DNA of 59,545 bases from JBFGCM01 sp041581135 (GTDB lineage: Bacteria > Actinomycetota > Acidimicrobiia > Spongiisociales > UBA5794): assembly GCA_041581135.1 (NCBI GenBank), contig JBFGCM010000011.1, forward strand, positions 1 to 59,545, written 5' to 3'. The position numbers were made by a program, and so were the translations under genes. Below, piece after piece: positions 42,346-51,041 of the stretch. Below the pieces are notes generated by a model, which saw nothing but the letters and a program-made list of their open reading frames with translations, did no database searches and had not been told where the DNA came from. Position 1 is the first letter of the stretch, and every line of letters begins with the position of its first letter.

Positions 42346-43227
42346 CTAGGAGGCGACGCCGGCAGCCGGTACAGACTGCGGACCTTCGTGGTGTCCTGTG
42401 TACCGAACCGTGTCTGCCAGGTTGGTCGCGCCGTACCGAATCACCACGACGGCCACCGCCGCCCATGCCACGAGCGCCGGGATCCAACCGGCCCGTAACG
42501 GCAGGAGAACGTTGAGGGAGAGATTCAAGGATGCGTGGGCGACGAGCATCACCGAGAGGTTGCCGCCACTGTTGTTGAACATCCAGGTCATGAGAATGGA
42601 ATGGGCGATGATCCCGGCCAGGTAGGGGAGGAATGGGTCTCCGTAGGCGATGACGAGCGGGAGGTGCCAGACGCCCCACACCAGGCCGAGGACGGTGCCG
42701 GCGATCAGTGCCCCGACGCGACCTTGCAGACGGGGCAGGGCGTACCCGCGCCAGCCGGCTTCCTCCAGTAGCGGGCTCGAGAAGAGCTGCGAGGCGAGGA
42801 CCAGTGGAAGCAGCGCCACGGCAGCGATCCAGCCCATGTCGCCTGCCATCTCGGCGAGCCCGGCGTCGGGGTCGACAAGCGGTTGCGAGGACACGATGGC
42901 TTGAACGGTCATGGCCACGAGGGTGAGCGATGGGACCGCCAGAGCGGCAGCTGCGTACCACCTCATCAGCTTCCGGTCAGGTCGGAACCGGCGGAGGAGG
43001 GCGGTGACGGCGGACCGGCCTCCCATCCGCTGTGTCAGCACCAGTGCCACCAGTGTCGGCGCGACCGCCCCCATCGTTTGTAGACCGACCATCAGCGGTG
43101 CGGTGACCACTGGTTCCCCGGGGTTCACGGAAAACAGCAGCGCCGAAGGTACCCAGAACGCCCAGCTGAGAGCGAACGTGAACAGCATGAATGCTGCAAG
43201 CTCATGCGTGCGAGTCGAGCCCCGCAC
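42346..43227 (-). CDS. CPBP family intramembrane metalloprotease
   Basis: A 293-residue membrane protein with about eight helices and the CPBP (CAAX protease/bacteriocin-processing, Abi) motifs: SPLLEEAGWRGYALPRLQ, GLVWGVWHLPLV and the later HASLNLSLN. These supply the two Glu, the Arg and the His residues of the active site. Family members process prenylated or secreted peptides; the target is unknown. The GTG start at 43227 follows a perfect AAAGGAGGT site. The gene is divergent from pyruvate phosphate dikinase. Confidence 0.85.
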   Translation of the reverse strand: MRGSTRTHELAAFMLFTFALSWAFWVPSALLFSVNPGEPVVTAPLMVGLQTMGAVAPTLVALVLTQRMGGRSAVTALLRRFRPDRKLMRWYAAAALAVPSLTLVAMTVQAIVSSQPLVDPDAGLAEMAGDMGWIAAVALLPLVLASQLFSSPLLEEAGWRGYALPRLQGRVGALIAGTVLGLVWGVWHLPLVIAYGDPFLPYLAGIIAHSILMTWMFNNSGGNLSVMLVAHASLNLSLNVLLPLRAGWIPALVAWAAVAVVVIRYGATNLADTVRYTGHHEGPQSVPAAGVAS

Positions 43228-43433
43228 GGTGACCTCCTTTGTGGTGACGATGGCAGCGTATGGCACCATCGATTCCCCCGGAGAGGGGAGGAATGCCCAT
43301 CTTCTGCACGACAGGAGGTTGACGCTCTTGCGGGCGGGACTCAGGCTGCGAAGCCTCGGCACGCGACTCGACCGCCACGGAGAGGCCGTCGGTCGGCCAT
43401 AATCGGCACCTCGACCACCCAGGGGGTGTCTCG

Positions 43434-46100
43434 GTGACACAGCAGTGGATTGTCTCGTTCGACGAAGGCGCAGAGGCGGAGCGGGAACGCCTCGGAGGCA
43501 AGGGCCTGGGGCTCGTGAGCATGACGAAGGCCGGCTTCCCGGTGCCGCCGGGATTCGTGATCACCACCGACGCCTGCCGGGCGTACTACGAAACGGACCA
43601 TCTGGCGCCTGCGTCGTTGTGGGATGAGGTGGGCAACGCAATCGGCGATGTGGAGAAGGCGACCGGCAAACGGTTCGGTGACCCGACCAACCCGCTGCTG
43701 TTCTCGGTGCGCTCCGGAGCGGCGGTATCCATGCCGGGGATGATGGACACGATCTTGAACCTCGGCCTCAACGAAGCGACGGTGGACGGGCTGGCTTCGC
43801 TGACCGGCGATGAGCAGTTCGCCTGGGACGCCTACCGGCGATTCGTGCAGATGTTCGGTGACATCGTGTACGGCGTGCCATCGGAGCTGATGAGCGACGT
43901 CGTGGAGCGCGCCCAAATGGCGGCCGGTGGCTTGGGAAGCAAGATCCCGCCGACACAGTCGAAGGTCCTGGTGAAGCGCCTCCTCGACATCGTCCAGGGC
44001 CACGGCGGGAGGCCCGTGCCGCAGGATCCCATGGAACAGTTGTCTCTCGCCATTGCTGCCGTCTTCGCCTCGTGGGAGAACCGGCGCGCCATCGATTATC
44101 GGAGGATCAACGGGATCCCGGATGACATCTACACGGCCGTCAACGTCCAGGCCATGGTGTTCGGCAATGCCGGCGCCCGGTCGGGCACGGGCGTTGCGTT
44201 CACGAGGAACCCCACGACCGGCGAGCCGACGCTGTACGGCGAGTTCCTGGAGGATGCACAGGGAGAGGATGTGGTGGCCGGCATCAGGACTCCGCAAGAC
44301 ATCGCATCACTCGCCGAGGCAATGCCCGACGTGTACGCCCAGTTCATGGACATCGCCGGTCGGCTCGAGGATCACTATCGCGACATGCAAGACATGGAGT
44401 TCACCGTCGAACGGGGGAAGCTCTGGATGCTGCAAACCCGCACGGGAAAGCGCAGCGGGCGGGCTGCCATTCGCATCGCCGTCGACATGATGTCCGAAGG
44501 TTTGATCACGAGCGACGAGGCCGTGCAGCGCGTCACACCAGACCGGTTGGAGGAGCTGCTGCATCCGGTGGTGGTCGCCGGTGAAGACGACGAGGTGATC
44601 ACCGTGGGGTTGCCTGCCTCTCCTGGCGGTGCTGCGGGGGTGGTGGTGTTCGATGCCGATGAGGCCATCGAGCTCGCTGCGGAGGGCACACCGGTTGTCC
44701 TCGTCAGGCATGAAACCAGCCCGGATGATTTCGCCGGCATGGTCGCCGCGGCCGCCATCGTCACGAGCCGCGGCGGCGTCACGTCGCACGCCGCAGTGGT
44801 GGCGCGCGGCATGGGGAAATGCTGTGTGGTCGGCTGCGAGTCCATGTGGGTGGACTACGGCGAGCAGATGTTCAAGGTCGATGACCGAGTCGTGTCGAAG
44901 GGGGAGTGGGTCACCGTCGATGGCAACACGGGTCAGGTGCTTGCCGGCCGCGTCGACACGGTCGAACCCGAGTTGGACGATTACTACGAACAGCTGATGA
45001 GTTGGGCCGATGAGCTGCGGACTCTCCGGGTGAGGGCCAACGCCGACACTCCCACCGACGCCGCCGCCGCCCGGCGCCTCGGAGCGGAGGGTATCGGCCT
45101 GTGCCGGACGGAGCACATGTTCTTCGGTGAGGAGCGAACGGAGGCGGTTCGGGAGATGATCATGGCTCCCAACGCCGTGGCACGGGCGGACGCCTTGGCC
45201 AAGATCGCCCCGCTCCAAACCGCCGACTTCGTCGGCCTGTTCGAAGCCATGGATGGCCTCCCGGTGACGATCCGCCTGTTGGATCCTCCGCTCCATGAGT
45301 TCCTACCGGGCCACGAGGAAACCGTGCTTCGCATCACCGACCTGAAGCTGAAGGTCGCCCATGCCAAGAGCCTCAAGAAGATCAACCGGCTGTTGCACGA
45401 GATCAATGAGCGGGAACGGATCCTGGCTCAGATCGAGCGGCTCGCCGAAGCGAATCCCATGCTCGGCCACCGGGGATGCCGGCTCGGCATCGCGTACCCA
45501 GAGGTCACCGAGATGCAGGTGCGGGCGATCTTCACAGCGGCGGTGCAGTGCTCCGAGCGCGGCATCGAGGTCCGCCCGGAGGTCATGATCCCCCTGGTGG
45601 CCTTCGCCACCGAATACGAGCATCAGGAGGCGATCGTTCGGCGAGTCGCCGATGAAGTGCTCAGCGCCCACGGTCTCCAGGTGCCGTACTCCGTGGGCAC
45701 GATGATCGAGCTCCCGCGAGCGGCGTTGACGGCCAATGAGATCGCGGAAAGGGCGGAGTTCTTCAGCTTCGGGACCAACGATCTCACCCAGTCGACGGCC
45801 GGGTTGTCGCGCGACGATGCCAGCCGGTTCCTTCCCGGCTACGTCCGCCGTGGCCTCATTGCGACCGACCCGTTTCAGAGCTTGGATCAGGGCGGGGTCG
45901 GCCAGCTCGTGCGCATCGGAATCGAGCGCGGCCGATCGGTCCGGTCGGATCTCAAGGTCGGTGTGTGCGGAGAGCACGGCGGCGATCCTGCATCGATCGA
46001 GTTCTTCCGGACCGTCGGCCTCGACTACGTCAGCTGTTCCCCATACCGAGTCCCGGTCGCGAGGCTCGCAGCAGCCCATGCGGAGCTCGGCCGCGACTGA
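43434..46100 (+). CDS. ppdK: Pyruvate, phosphate dikinase
   Basis: An 888-residue enzyme that interconverts pyruvate, ATP and phosphate with phosphoenolpyruvate, AMP and diphosphate. The N-terminal ATP-grasp part includes GLVSMTKAGFPVPPGFVITTDACRAYY and SGAAVSMPGMMDTILNLGLN. The phosphohistidine domain has H452 in GGVTSHAAVVARGMGK. The C-terminal PEP-binding barrel has GTNDLTQ and the catalytic C845 in VGVCGEHGGDP. The full length matches the family. It allows glycolysis with diphosphate saving or gluconeogenesis. The GTG start at 43434 follows GGGGG at a loose distance; CATAAT at 43398-43403 could be its -10. Confidence 0.95.
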   Translation: MTQQWIVSFDEGAEAERERLGGKGLGLVSMTKAGFPVPPGFVITTDACRAYYETDHLAPASLWDEVGNAIGDVEKATGKRFGDPTNPLLFSVRSGAAVSMPGMMDTILNLGLNEATVDGLASLTGDEQFAWDAYRRFVQMFGDIVYGVPSELMSDVVERAQMAAGGLGSKIPPTQSKVLVKRLLDIVQGHGGRPVPQDPMEQLSLAIAAVFASWENRRAIDYRRINGIPDDIYTAVNVQAMVFGNAGARSGTGVAFTRNPTTGEPTLYGEFLEDAQGEDVVAGIRTPQDIASLAEAMPDVYAQFMDIAGRLEDHYRDMQDMEFTVERGKLWMLQTRTGKRSGRAAIRIAVDMMSEGLITSDEAVQRVTPDRLEELLHPVVVAGEDDEVITVGLPASPGGAAGVVVFDADEAIELAAEGTPVVLVRHETSPDDFAGMVAAAAIVTSRGGVTSHAAVVARGMGKCCVVGCESMWVDYGEQMFKVDDRVVSKGEWVTVDGNTGQVLAGRVDTVEPELDDYYEQLMSWADELRTLRVRANADTPTDAAAARRLGAEGIGLCRTEHMFFGEERTEAVREMIMAPNAVARADALAKIAPLQTADFVGLFEAMDGLPVTIRLLDPPLHEFLPGHEETVLRITDLKLKVAHAKSLKKINRLLHEINERERILAQIERLAEANPMLGHRGCRLGIAYPEVTEMQVRAIFTAAVQCSERGIEVRPEVMIPLVAFATEYEHQEAIVRRVADEVLSAHGLQVPYSVGTMIELPRAALTANEIAERAEFFSFGTNDLTQSTAGLSRDDASRFLPGYVRRGLIATDPFQSLDQGGVGQLVRIGIERGRSVRSDLKVGVCGEHGGDPASIEFFRTVGLDYVSCSPYRVPVARLAAAHAELGRD

Positions 46101-46292
46101 CCAAGTGGCGGCCGTGCGCTCTCCGCACCACAGCCGGCTGCGCGCCCTGCGGGGGAGCGCGCCGTGCGCCGCAGCGACCCGAGCAGTGCGCAGGCACACG
46201 CCAACCTGCCATTCCACCTCAGAGGCGAAGCCGCACAGGCACGCCTCCGGATCTATTGGAATCCCCGCCCACGGGCGCAGCTGCGTTGCGGG

Positions 46293-46712
46293 CTACGCCA
46301 CCGCCAGCTGGCTGGGGGTGACGATCACCGGCCGGCCGCTGTACTCAGCCAGACGCTCCGCCAGCCGATTGTCGACCAGGCTGGCCGGGACCGCGATCGC
46401 GGTGGTATCGGCGGTGACGTGGTTCACCACGTCGCTGCCGATGGGACCAAAACGTATCTCGACGTGCGCCGGACCACCAATCCGCTCGCTGCAGTGGGTC
46501 CGCAGCTGATCCAAGGCCAGCGACTCGGCTTCGTACCGACCGATATCCTCTGAGTCGGCGAACTCCCGGATGTCTCGCTGAACCCGATCGGTGATGACCA
46601 TCACCACCGTTGCGCGGCCCCCACGAGCAACGGTCTCCCGTGCAATTCCGAGGGTGCCATCACCACCAGTCGTGGGCTCGACGATCGTGAGCAAGTGTTC
46701 ACGTGTGGACAT
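46293..46712 (-). CDS. Usp-like protein
   Basis: A 139-residue protein with a probable universal stress protein fold: a first strand LLTIVEPTTGGDGTLGIARETVARGG, strand ATVVMVITD, helix REFADSEDIGRYEAESLALDQLRTH and a last strand RPVIVTPSQLAVA. It lacks the usual ATP loop G-x2-G-x9-G. A GAAAGAGA site precedes the ATG. It lies downstream of the TetR gene on the same strand with a 12-base gap and is probably cotranscribed with it. The 46101-46292 gap holds nothing else I can support. Confidence 0.6.
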   Translation of the reverse strand: MSTREHLLTIVEPTTGGDGTLGIARETVARGGRATVVMVITDRVQRDIREFADSEDIGRYEAESLALDQLRTHCSERIGGPAHVEIRFGPIGSDVVNHVTADTTAIAVPASLVDNRLAERLAEYSGRPVIVTPSQLAVA

Positions 46713-46724
46713 GTCGTTTCTCTT

Positions 46725-47357
46725 TCAGTGTGAGACGGCGGCGAGCAAGTCACCGCTGTCGTGGTGCGTAGTTGATTCCTCCCAGGCGTTCTCGTCGTTC
46801 CCTGGGATGGCGACGACGAGTTCCCACAGGTATTCGTCCGGGAGATCTGCGTGGGTCAGTAGTAGTCGGTAGTAGATCGGCCCGAGGAGGCCGTCGAGGC
46901 TCGCTTCCACGGCTTCGTCGGTGGCTCCGGCCCCGAGGACGTCCCGCACGAGGGAGGCCGCGACGGCCCGCCGGCGGCGCCAGAACTCGGCGAAATGACG
47001 AGCCACCTCCTCGTTGCGCGCGGCCTCTCCGACCAATCCGGCGACCAGAGGACCGAAATCGGTGGTGCGGTAGAGCCGGACGATGTCCTTCACGAACATC
47101 AGGAGGTTGAGACGCGGATCCGGATCGATGGGGGCCGGCCGAACCGCCTCCCTGGCGAGCGTGTCCACCAGATCGAGCGCCAATTGCTCCTTGGACGACC
47201 AGCGGCGGTACAGGGTGTCCTTGCCCACCCGAGCGAGCTTGGCGACGCCTTCCATCGTCGCGCCGGTGTAGCCATCCGAAGCGATCAGTCTGCGAGCAGC
47301 GGCCAGGATGGCGCGGTCCCGAGAGGGATCACGAGGTCTTCCGCGCGTGGTCGTCAT
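46725..47357 (-). CDS. TetR family transcriptional regulator
   Basis: A 210-residue TetR-type repressor. The N-terminal helix-turn-helix is AILAAARRLIASDGYTGATMEGVAKLARVGKDTLYRRWSSKEQL, and the C-terminal ligand-binding helices carry a conserved LAREAVRP and LVAGLVGEAARN. The ligand is unknown. The start ATG is taken at 47357, seven bases after a TATAAT box that also overlaps a palindrome, so it probably represses itself. It is followed by the Usp-like gene. Confidence 0.88.
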   Translation of the reverse strand: MTTTRGRPRDPSRDRAILAAARRLIASDGYTGATMEGVAKLARVGKDTLYRRWSSKEQLALDLVDTLAREAVRPAPIDPDPRLNLLMFVKDIVRLYRTTDFGPLVAGLVGEAARNEEVARHFAEFWRRRRAVAASLVRDVLGAGATDEAVEASLDGLLGPIYYRLLLTHADLPDEYLWELVVAIPGNDENAWEESTTHHDSGDLLAAVSH

Positions 47358-47364
47358 GGCCGGC

Positions 47365-47393
47365 ATTATAACCATACGCTAGCGTTTGGTAAA
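47365..47393 (-). promoter_or_regulatory. Promoter with overlapping operator of the tetR gene
   Basis: On the minus strand, TTTACC (47393-47388), a 17-nt spacer and a perfect TATAAT (47370-47365) lead to the ATG at 47357, seven bases on. The spacer is filled by a 20-bp near-palindrome at 47371-47390, with arms AGCGTATGGT and AGCGTTTGGT that differ at one base. The arrangement fits autorepression and a leaderless transcript. The divergent oxidoreductase gene could also be controlled from here. Confidence 0.65.
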
Positions 47394-47497
47394 TGATCTT
47401 CCACTGAGCCCAAGAGCGACACGCCGTTGTACCGGCTTCGACCGGCACGGTGCGCCGAAGGCGAGGGTCGGCGGGCTCGCTTGGTCGGCGCTTGTGT

Positions 47498-48778
47498 GTG
47501 AGGATCTGCACCCGAGAGGGGAGCGCCATCACTGCACCTTCAAGTAACTGGGCGAACAATGTCGAGTATTCGTCGCGCGCCGTGCTGACACCAGGGTCGG
47601 TCGAGGAGGTGCAGGAGCTGGTTGCCGCACACCCCAGAGTGAAGGCACTCGGCACGCGACATTCGTTCACCGACATCGCCGATTCACCCGATGGCGTCCA
47701 GATCTCGCTGGAGGCCATGGCCCCCGACATCGTGGTGAACGCCGACGCGGCGACGGCGTCGGTAACCGCCGGTACGTCGTACGGCGTGTTGGCTCGAGAG
47801 CTCGAATCGCGGGGCTACGCCCTCGAGAACATGGGAAGCCTGCCCCACATCTCCGTGGGCGGCGCCGTGGCCACCGGGACCCACGGCTCAGGTGACTCCA
47901 ACGGGATCTTGTCGACGTCGGTGACGGCCCTGGAGCTCGTGCAGGCGGACGGCTCATTGACGCGTATCGACCGCTCGAGTCCGGACCATCCTGCGCTGGC
48001 AGTCGGCTTGGGAGCGTTCGGGGTGGTGGTACGCGTCGAGCTCGACATCCAGCCCTCGTTCGTGGTTCGTCAGCACGTCTACCGGGACGCAGACTGGGAC
48101 GGTGTCCTGGAGGCGTTCGACGAGGTGATGGGCTCCGCCTACAGCGTGTCGTTGCTCGGCGACGTCGGCGGACCGACCATCGAGTTGCTGTGGCAGAAGC
48201 ACCGTGTCGAACGCGCAGACGACACCGAATCGGCACCCGGGTCACTGCACGGCGGCCAGTGGATCGAGGGCAGCGATCTGCCGTCCGACAACAGCCTGAC
48301 GACGATCGGCGGCATTGTCGGGCCCTGGTTGGAGCGCCTTCCCCATTTCCGGCTCGACGGCGTACCGTCGGCGGGCGGCGATGAGCTGCAGTCTGAGTAC
48401 TTCGTGGACCGGCGCCATGGCGTGGAGGCGCTGCGGGCGATCCGTTCGATGGGGGAACGCATCTCGCCACATCTGCACGCGGCGGAAATCCGCACGGTGG
48501 CTGCGGACGAGTTGTGGGTGAGCCCTGCGTACCGGCGCGACGGCGTCTGCATCGGATTCACGTGGAAGAAGCATCAGACCGAGGTAGGTGCCCTGCTCCC
48601 TGGGATCGAGGCCGCGCTTGCGCCGTTCGAACCGCGAGCGCATTGGGGCAAGCTGTTCACCCTCACTGCGTTGTCGAATCGGTTTCCGCGCCTGAGCGAC
48701 TTCCTCGACCTCGCCGCCACCTACGACCCGGATCGCAAGTTCTGGAATCCGTTTCTGGAACGTCTCGCGGCGAGCTGA
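47498..48778 (+). CDS. FAD-binding oxidoreductase, alditol oxidase-like
   Basis: A 426-residue (or shorter) FAD-linked oxidase of the VAO/PCMH type. The FAD-binding half has VEEVQELVAAHPRVKALGTRHSFTDIADSPDGVQISLEAM and GSLPHISVGGAVATGTHGSGDSN, which match alditol (xylitol) oxidases. The C-terminal part ends ATYDPDRKFWNPFLERL. It would oxidise a polyol or sugar with O2 as acceptor. The homologous N-terminus begins around SNWANNVEYSS. GTG 47498 is the nearest standard start; AGGGGAG lies just before an ATC codon at 47528. Confidence 0.85.
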   Translation: MRICTREGSAITAPSSNWANNVEYSSRAVLTPGSVEEVQELVAAHPRVKALGTRHSFTDIADSPDGVQISLEAMAPDIVVNADAATASVTAGTSYGVLARELESRGYALENMGSLPHISVGGAVATGTHGSGDSNGILSTSVTALELVQADGSLTRIDRSSPDHPALAVGLGAFGVVVRVELDIQPSFVVRQHVYRDADWDGVLEAFDEVMGSAYSVSLLGDVGGPTIELLWQKHRVERADDTESAPGSLHGGQWIEGSDLPSDNSLTTIGGIVGPWLERLPHFRLDGVPSAGGDELQSEYFVDRRHGVEALRAIRSMGERISPHLHAAEIRTVAADELWVSPAYRRDGVCIGFTWKKHQTEVGALLPGIEAALAPFEPRAHWGKLFTLTALSNRFPRLSDFLDLAATYDPDRKFWNPFLERLAAS

Positions 48779-48851
48779 TTCGGGCCGGGAGGCGATTGGC
48801 GTGCTCTCCACAATCCCCGGCTCGCCCGTACCGGGGGGTCGCGTGTGGTCC

Positions 48852-49043
48852 TCAGGCGTCGAGGTCGGCGACGAGACGGGCTGGTGCGGTGTTGCGGTAC
48901 GAACTCTCGGTGAGTTCGGCATTCTCGTCGAAGTCGTCATCTGTCGATAGATCGAGCCCCAGCCATCTGTTGGGCCCCACCTAGGCCGGAACATAGGTCG
49001 GTGACTCCTCGAGGAGCGCCGCACGCTCCTCGGAGTACCCGAT
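48852..49043 (-). pseudogene. MmcQ/YjbR family pseudogene (C-terminal remnant)
   Basis: On the minus strand the frame reads IGYSEERAALLEESPTYVPA, a TAG stop at 48983-48981, then VGPNRWLGLDLSTDDDFD and ends APARLVADLDA. This is the C-terminal half of an MmcQ/YjbR protein: the family usually reads VPAYVGP-W-G-L at this point, so TAG has replaced a Tyr codon. The N-terminal half is missing, since a DinB gene begins right upstream. The 48779-48851 stretch holds nothing else. Confidence 0.7.
49010..49032 (-). terminator. Possible hairpin terminator downstream of the DinB gene
   Basis: A 9-bp perfect inverted repeat (49010-49018 and 49024-49032) with a 5-nt loop. It lies about 35 bases after the stop of the minus-strand DinB gene and inside the YjbR remnant, so it could be chance coding sequence. 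Confidence 0.35.
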
Positions 49044-49064
49044 CCGACGCCTGCGTCCTCGCCG

Positions 49065-49661
49065 TCAGTTCTCGTCGGTGGCAACGGCCGCCGCCGCCGC
49101 TTCGACCTTGGCGTGATAGGCGGCCCACCACTCGGCGTCGCCATCGGGGAGATTCATGGCCTCCGGGCGGAACCCGACTGCTCCGTCGATGAGCTCCCGG
49201 ATGATGTCGGCGTGTCCTGCGTGGCGATGGGTCTCTGTGGTGATGTGCACGAGGACCTGGTGGAGCGTCACGCGTCGATGCTCCTCCGGCCACCAGGGCA
49301 CCTCGCCGACGCTGTCGAGCGACAGCGCCTCGATGGTGGCGTCGCTGTGGGCCCGGGTCCGTGTATAGAGACCGAGGATGTCCTCCCGCCTCTCGTCCGG
49401 GGTGACCCACATGTCGGCATTGTCCTCGGCGCCCGCCTCGAACCAGGGGAGTGACTCTCCCGAGGGGCGCCCGAAGACATCACCGAGATAGCCGTTCTCG
49501 ACGCTCGCCACGTGCTTGACGATGCCGAGGAGGTTGCTCGCCGTCGGAGTCAGGGGGCGGCGAACGTCGTATTCGGACAGTCCCTCCAGTTTCCACACGA
49601 GGGAGTCGCGGGCGACGTCGAGATAGTGCTTGAGGGTGGCCTTGGCGGCAGCTTCGTCCAT
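49065..49661 (-). CDS. DinB family protein (DUF664-like)
   Basis: A 198-residue DinB-like protein. The helix-bundle metal His residues are in LLGIVKHVASVENGYL, and LVHITTETHRHAGHADIIRELI carries the paired H-x-x-x-H signature. The N-terminal part, KLEGLSEYDVRRPLTPTASNLLG, is typical of the DUF664 branch. Function is not known; it is a second DinB member in the window besides 26885-27394. CAGAAT lies six bases before the ATG at 49661. Confidence 0.82.
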   Translation of the reverse strand: MDEAAAKATLKHYLDVARDSLVWKLEGLSEYDVRRPLTPTASNLLGIVKHVASVENGYLGDVFGRPSGESLPWFEAGAEDNADMWVTPDERREDILGLYTRTRAHSDATIEALSLDSVGEVPWWPEEHRRVTLHQVLVHITTETHRHAGHADIIRELIDGAVGFRPEAMNLPDGDAEWWAAYHAKVEAAAAAVATDEN

Positions 49662-49743
49662 GGAGCGATTCTGCCAGAGGCTGCGGGACGATGAAGGTAC
49701 GCAGCGATTACGACCTCGCTGCCCTCGTGTTGTCGCTACTACG

Positions 49744-49749
49744 TATGAT
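49744..49749 (+). promoter_or_regulatory. Leaderless -10 box of the PhyH-like gene
   Basis: TATGAT, seven bases before the ATG at 49757; this supports that start over the Met codons at 49691 and 49745. Confidence 0.45.
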
Positions 49750-49756
49750 CTCGCGG

Positions 49757-50902
49757 ATGTCGTTCTATCGAGTCGAGGACTGCTCGCTTCCCGAGTTCGC
49801 AGCGTTGTGCGAGGCGCCGGTGGTCCTCCACGACTACGACCTCGCGGCCCGAGTGGAAGATCGGGTGCTCGTCTACGAAGGCGAGGCGTTGGCGGCGGCC
49901 GCCGAGCAGGATGCCGAGGCCGTGCACACCGAGTTGGCTCGGGCCCTCCTCGACGGGCCCGGCGCCATCATGGTGGAGTCGGCCGTGGCCGTGGAAGCGA
50001 TCGATCGTGCCTCGGCCGTCTACCACGACCTGATCGCCGAACAGCGCGCCGCCGGTGGACCCGCCGGCGACCACTTTGCCGAGAGTGGCGTCAATGATCG
50101 GGTGTGGAACTCGCTCGAGAAGCTGGCGCTCGCCGCTCCGGAGGTCTTTGTGGACTATTTCTCCGCGCCGGCGATCGACATCGTCTTCACCGCCTACCTG
50201 GGACCGGGGTACGGGATGAGTGCTCAGGTCAACGTCGTCAATCCGGGTGGGGCGGCGCAGTCGCCGCACCGCGACTATCACCTGGGCTTCCTCGACGAGG
50301 GCGACGCGGAGCGATACCCCGATCACATCCACCGCCTGTCACCGCTGTTGACCCTGCAGGGTGGCATTGCGCACGACGATGCACCTCTGGAGACGGGCCC
50401 GACGATGCTATTGCCGGGCTCGCAACGGTACGACATGGGCTACATCGCCTGGCAACGTCCCGACTTCATCGAGTACTTCTCGCAGCACCACACGCAGCTC
50501 CCACTGTCGAAGGGCGACATGGTGTTCTTCAGCCCGGCCCTGTTCCACGGTGCCGGGGAGAACCGAACGACGGATGCGCACCGGATGGTGAATCTGCTCC
50601 AAGTGTCCTCCGCCTTCGGCCGCAACCTCGAAGCGATCGATCGTCGGTCGATCGTCGAGGCAATCTATCCGACGCTGCTGGAGCGAGCTGCGGCCGGCGA
50701 CGCTGATGTGGTCCGCCGGGCGGTGGCGAGTGCTGGCCACGGTTACCCCTTCCCGACGAACCTCGACCGCGACCAGCCGGTCGATCGCCTGAACCCGGCG
50801 TCGCAAGCCGAGCTCGTGGTCAGTGCCGCCCTGACCGGGCGGACCCTCGACCATTTGCGAGCGGAGCTCGACCAGTACGACTGGCGACGTCTGAGCCGCT
50901 GA
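49757..50902 (+). CDS. Phytanoyl-CoA dioxygenase (PhyH) family protein
   Basis: A 381-residue Fe(II)/2-oxoglutarate-dependent dioxygenase. Iron ligands are visible as the H-x-D in SPHRDYHLGF and the later His in FHGAGENRT, whose Arg binds 2-oxoglutarate. The segment DGPGAIMVESAV and LPGSQRYDMGY are typical of PhyH proteins. The substrate might be a fatty acid, a lipid head group or a natural product; it is not predictable. The first 22 codons of the longer frame (from 49691) look like non-coding promoter sequence. Confidence 0.82.
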   Translation: MSFYRVEDCSLPEFAALCEAPVVLHDYDLAARVEDRVLVYEGEALAAAAEQDAEAVHTELARALLDGPGAIMVESAVAVEAIDRASAVYHDLIAEQRAAGGPAGDHFAESGVNDRVWNSLEKLALAAPEVFVDYFSAPAIDIVFTAYLGPGYGMSAQVNVVNPGGAAQSPHRDYHLGFLDEGDAERYPDHIHRLSPLLTLQGGIAHDDAPLETGPTMLLPGSQRYDMGYIAWQRPDFIEYFSQHHTQLPLSKGDMVFFSPALFHGAGENRTTDAHRMVNLLQVSSAFGRNLEAIDRRSIVEAIYPTLLERAAAGDADVVRRAVASAGHGYPFPTNLDRDQPVDRLNPASQAELVVSAALTGRTLDHLRAELDQYDWRRLSR

Positions 50903-51041
50903 ACCGTTCACGCTGACCGAGTAGTGAGACCAAGTGGTGCCTCTCGACTCTGGTCGTCGGCTTCATCTTTGCGTTACACGTGTGGCAGGGACCGCTACGC
51001 GATGGCGCGTCGCGGGCCGGCCTGTCGACGGAGGAGATGTG

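Noticed and set aside
40530..43433. DosR-type palindromes upstream of the ATPase, Usp and PPDK genes
   Set aside because: Only short GACT/AGTC or GGAC-like fragments are present, not the full palindrome.
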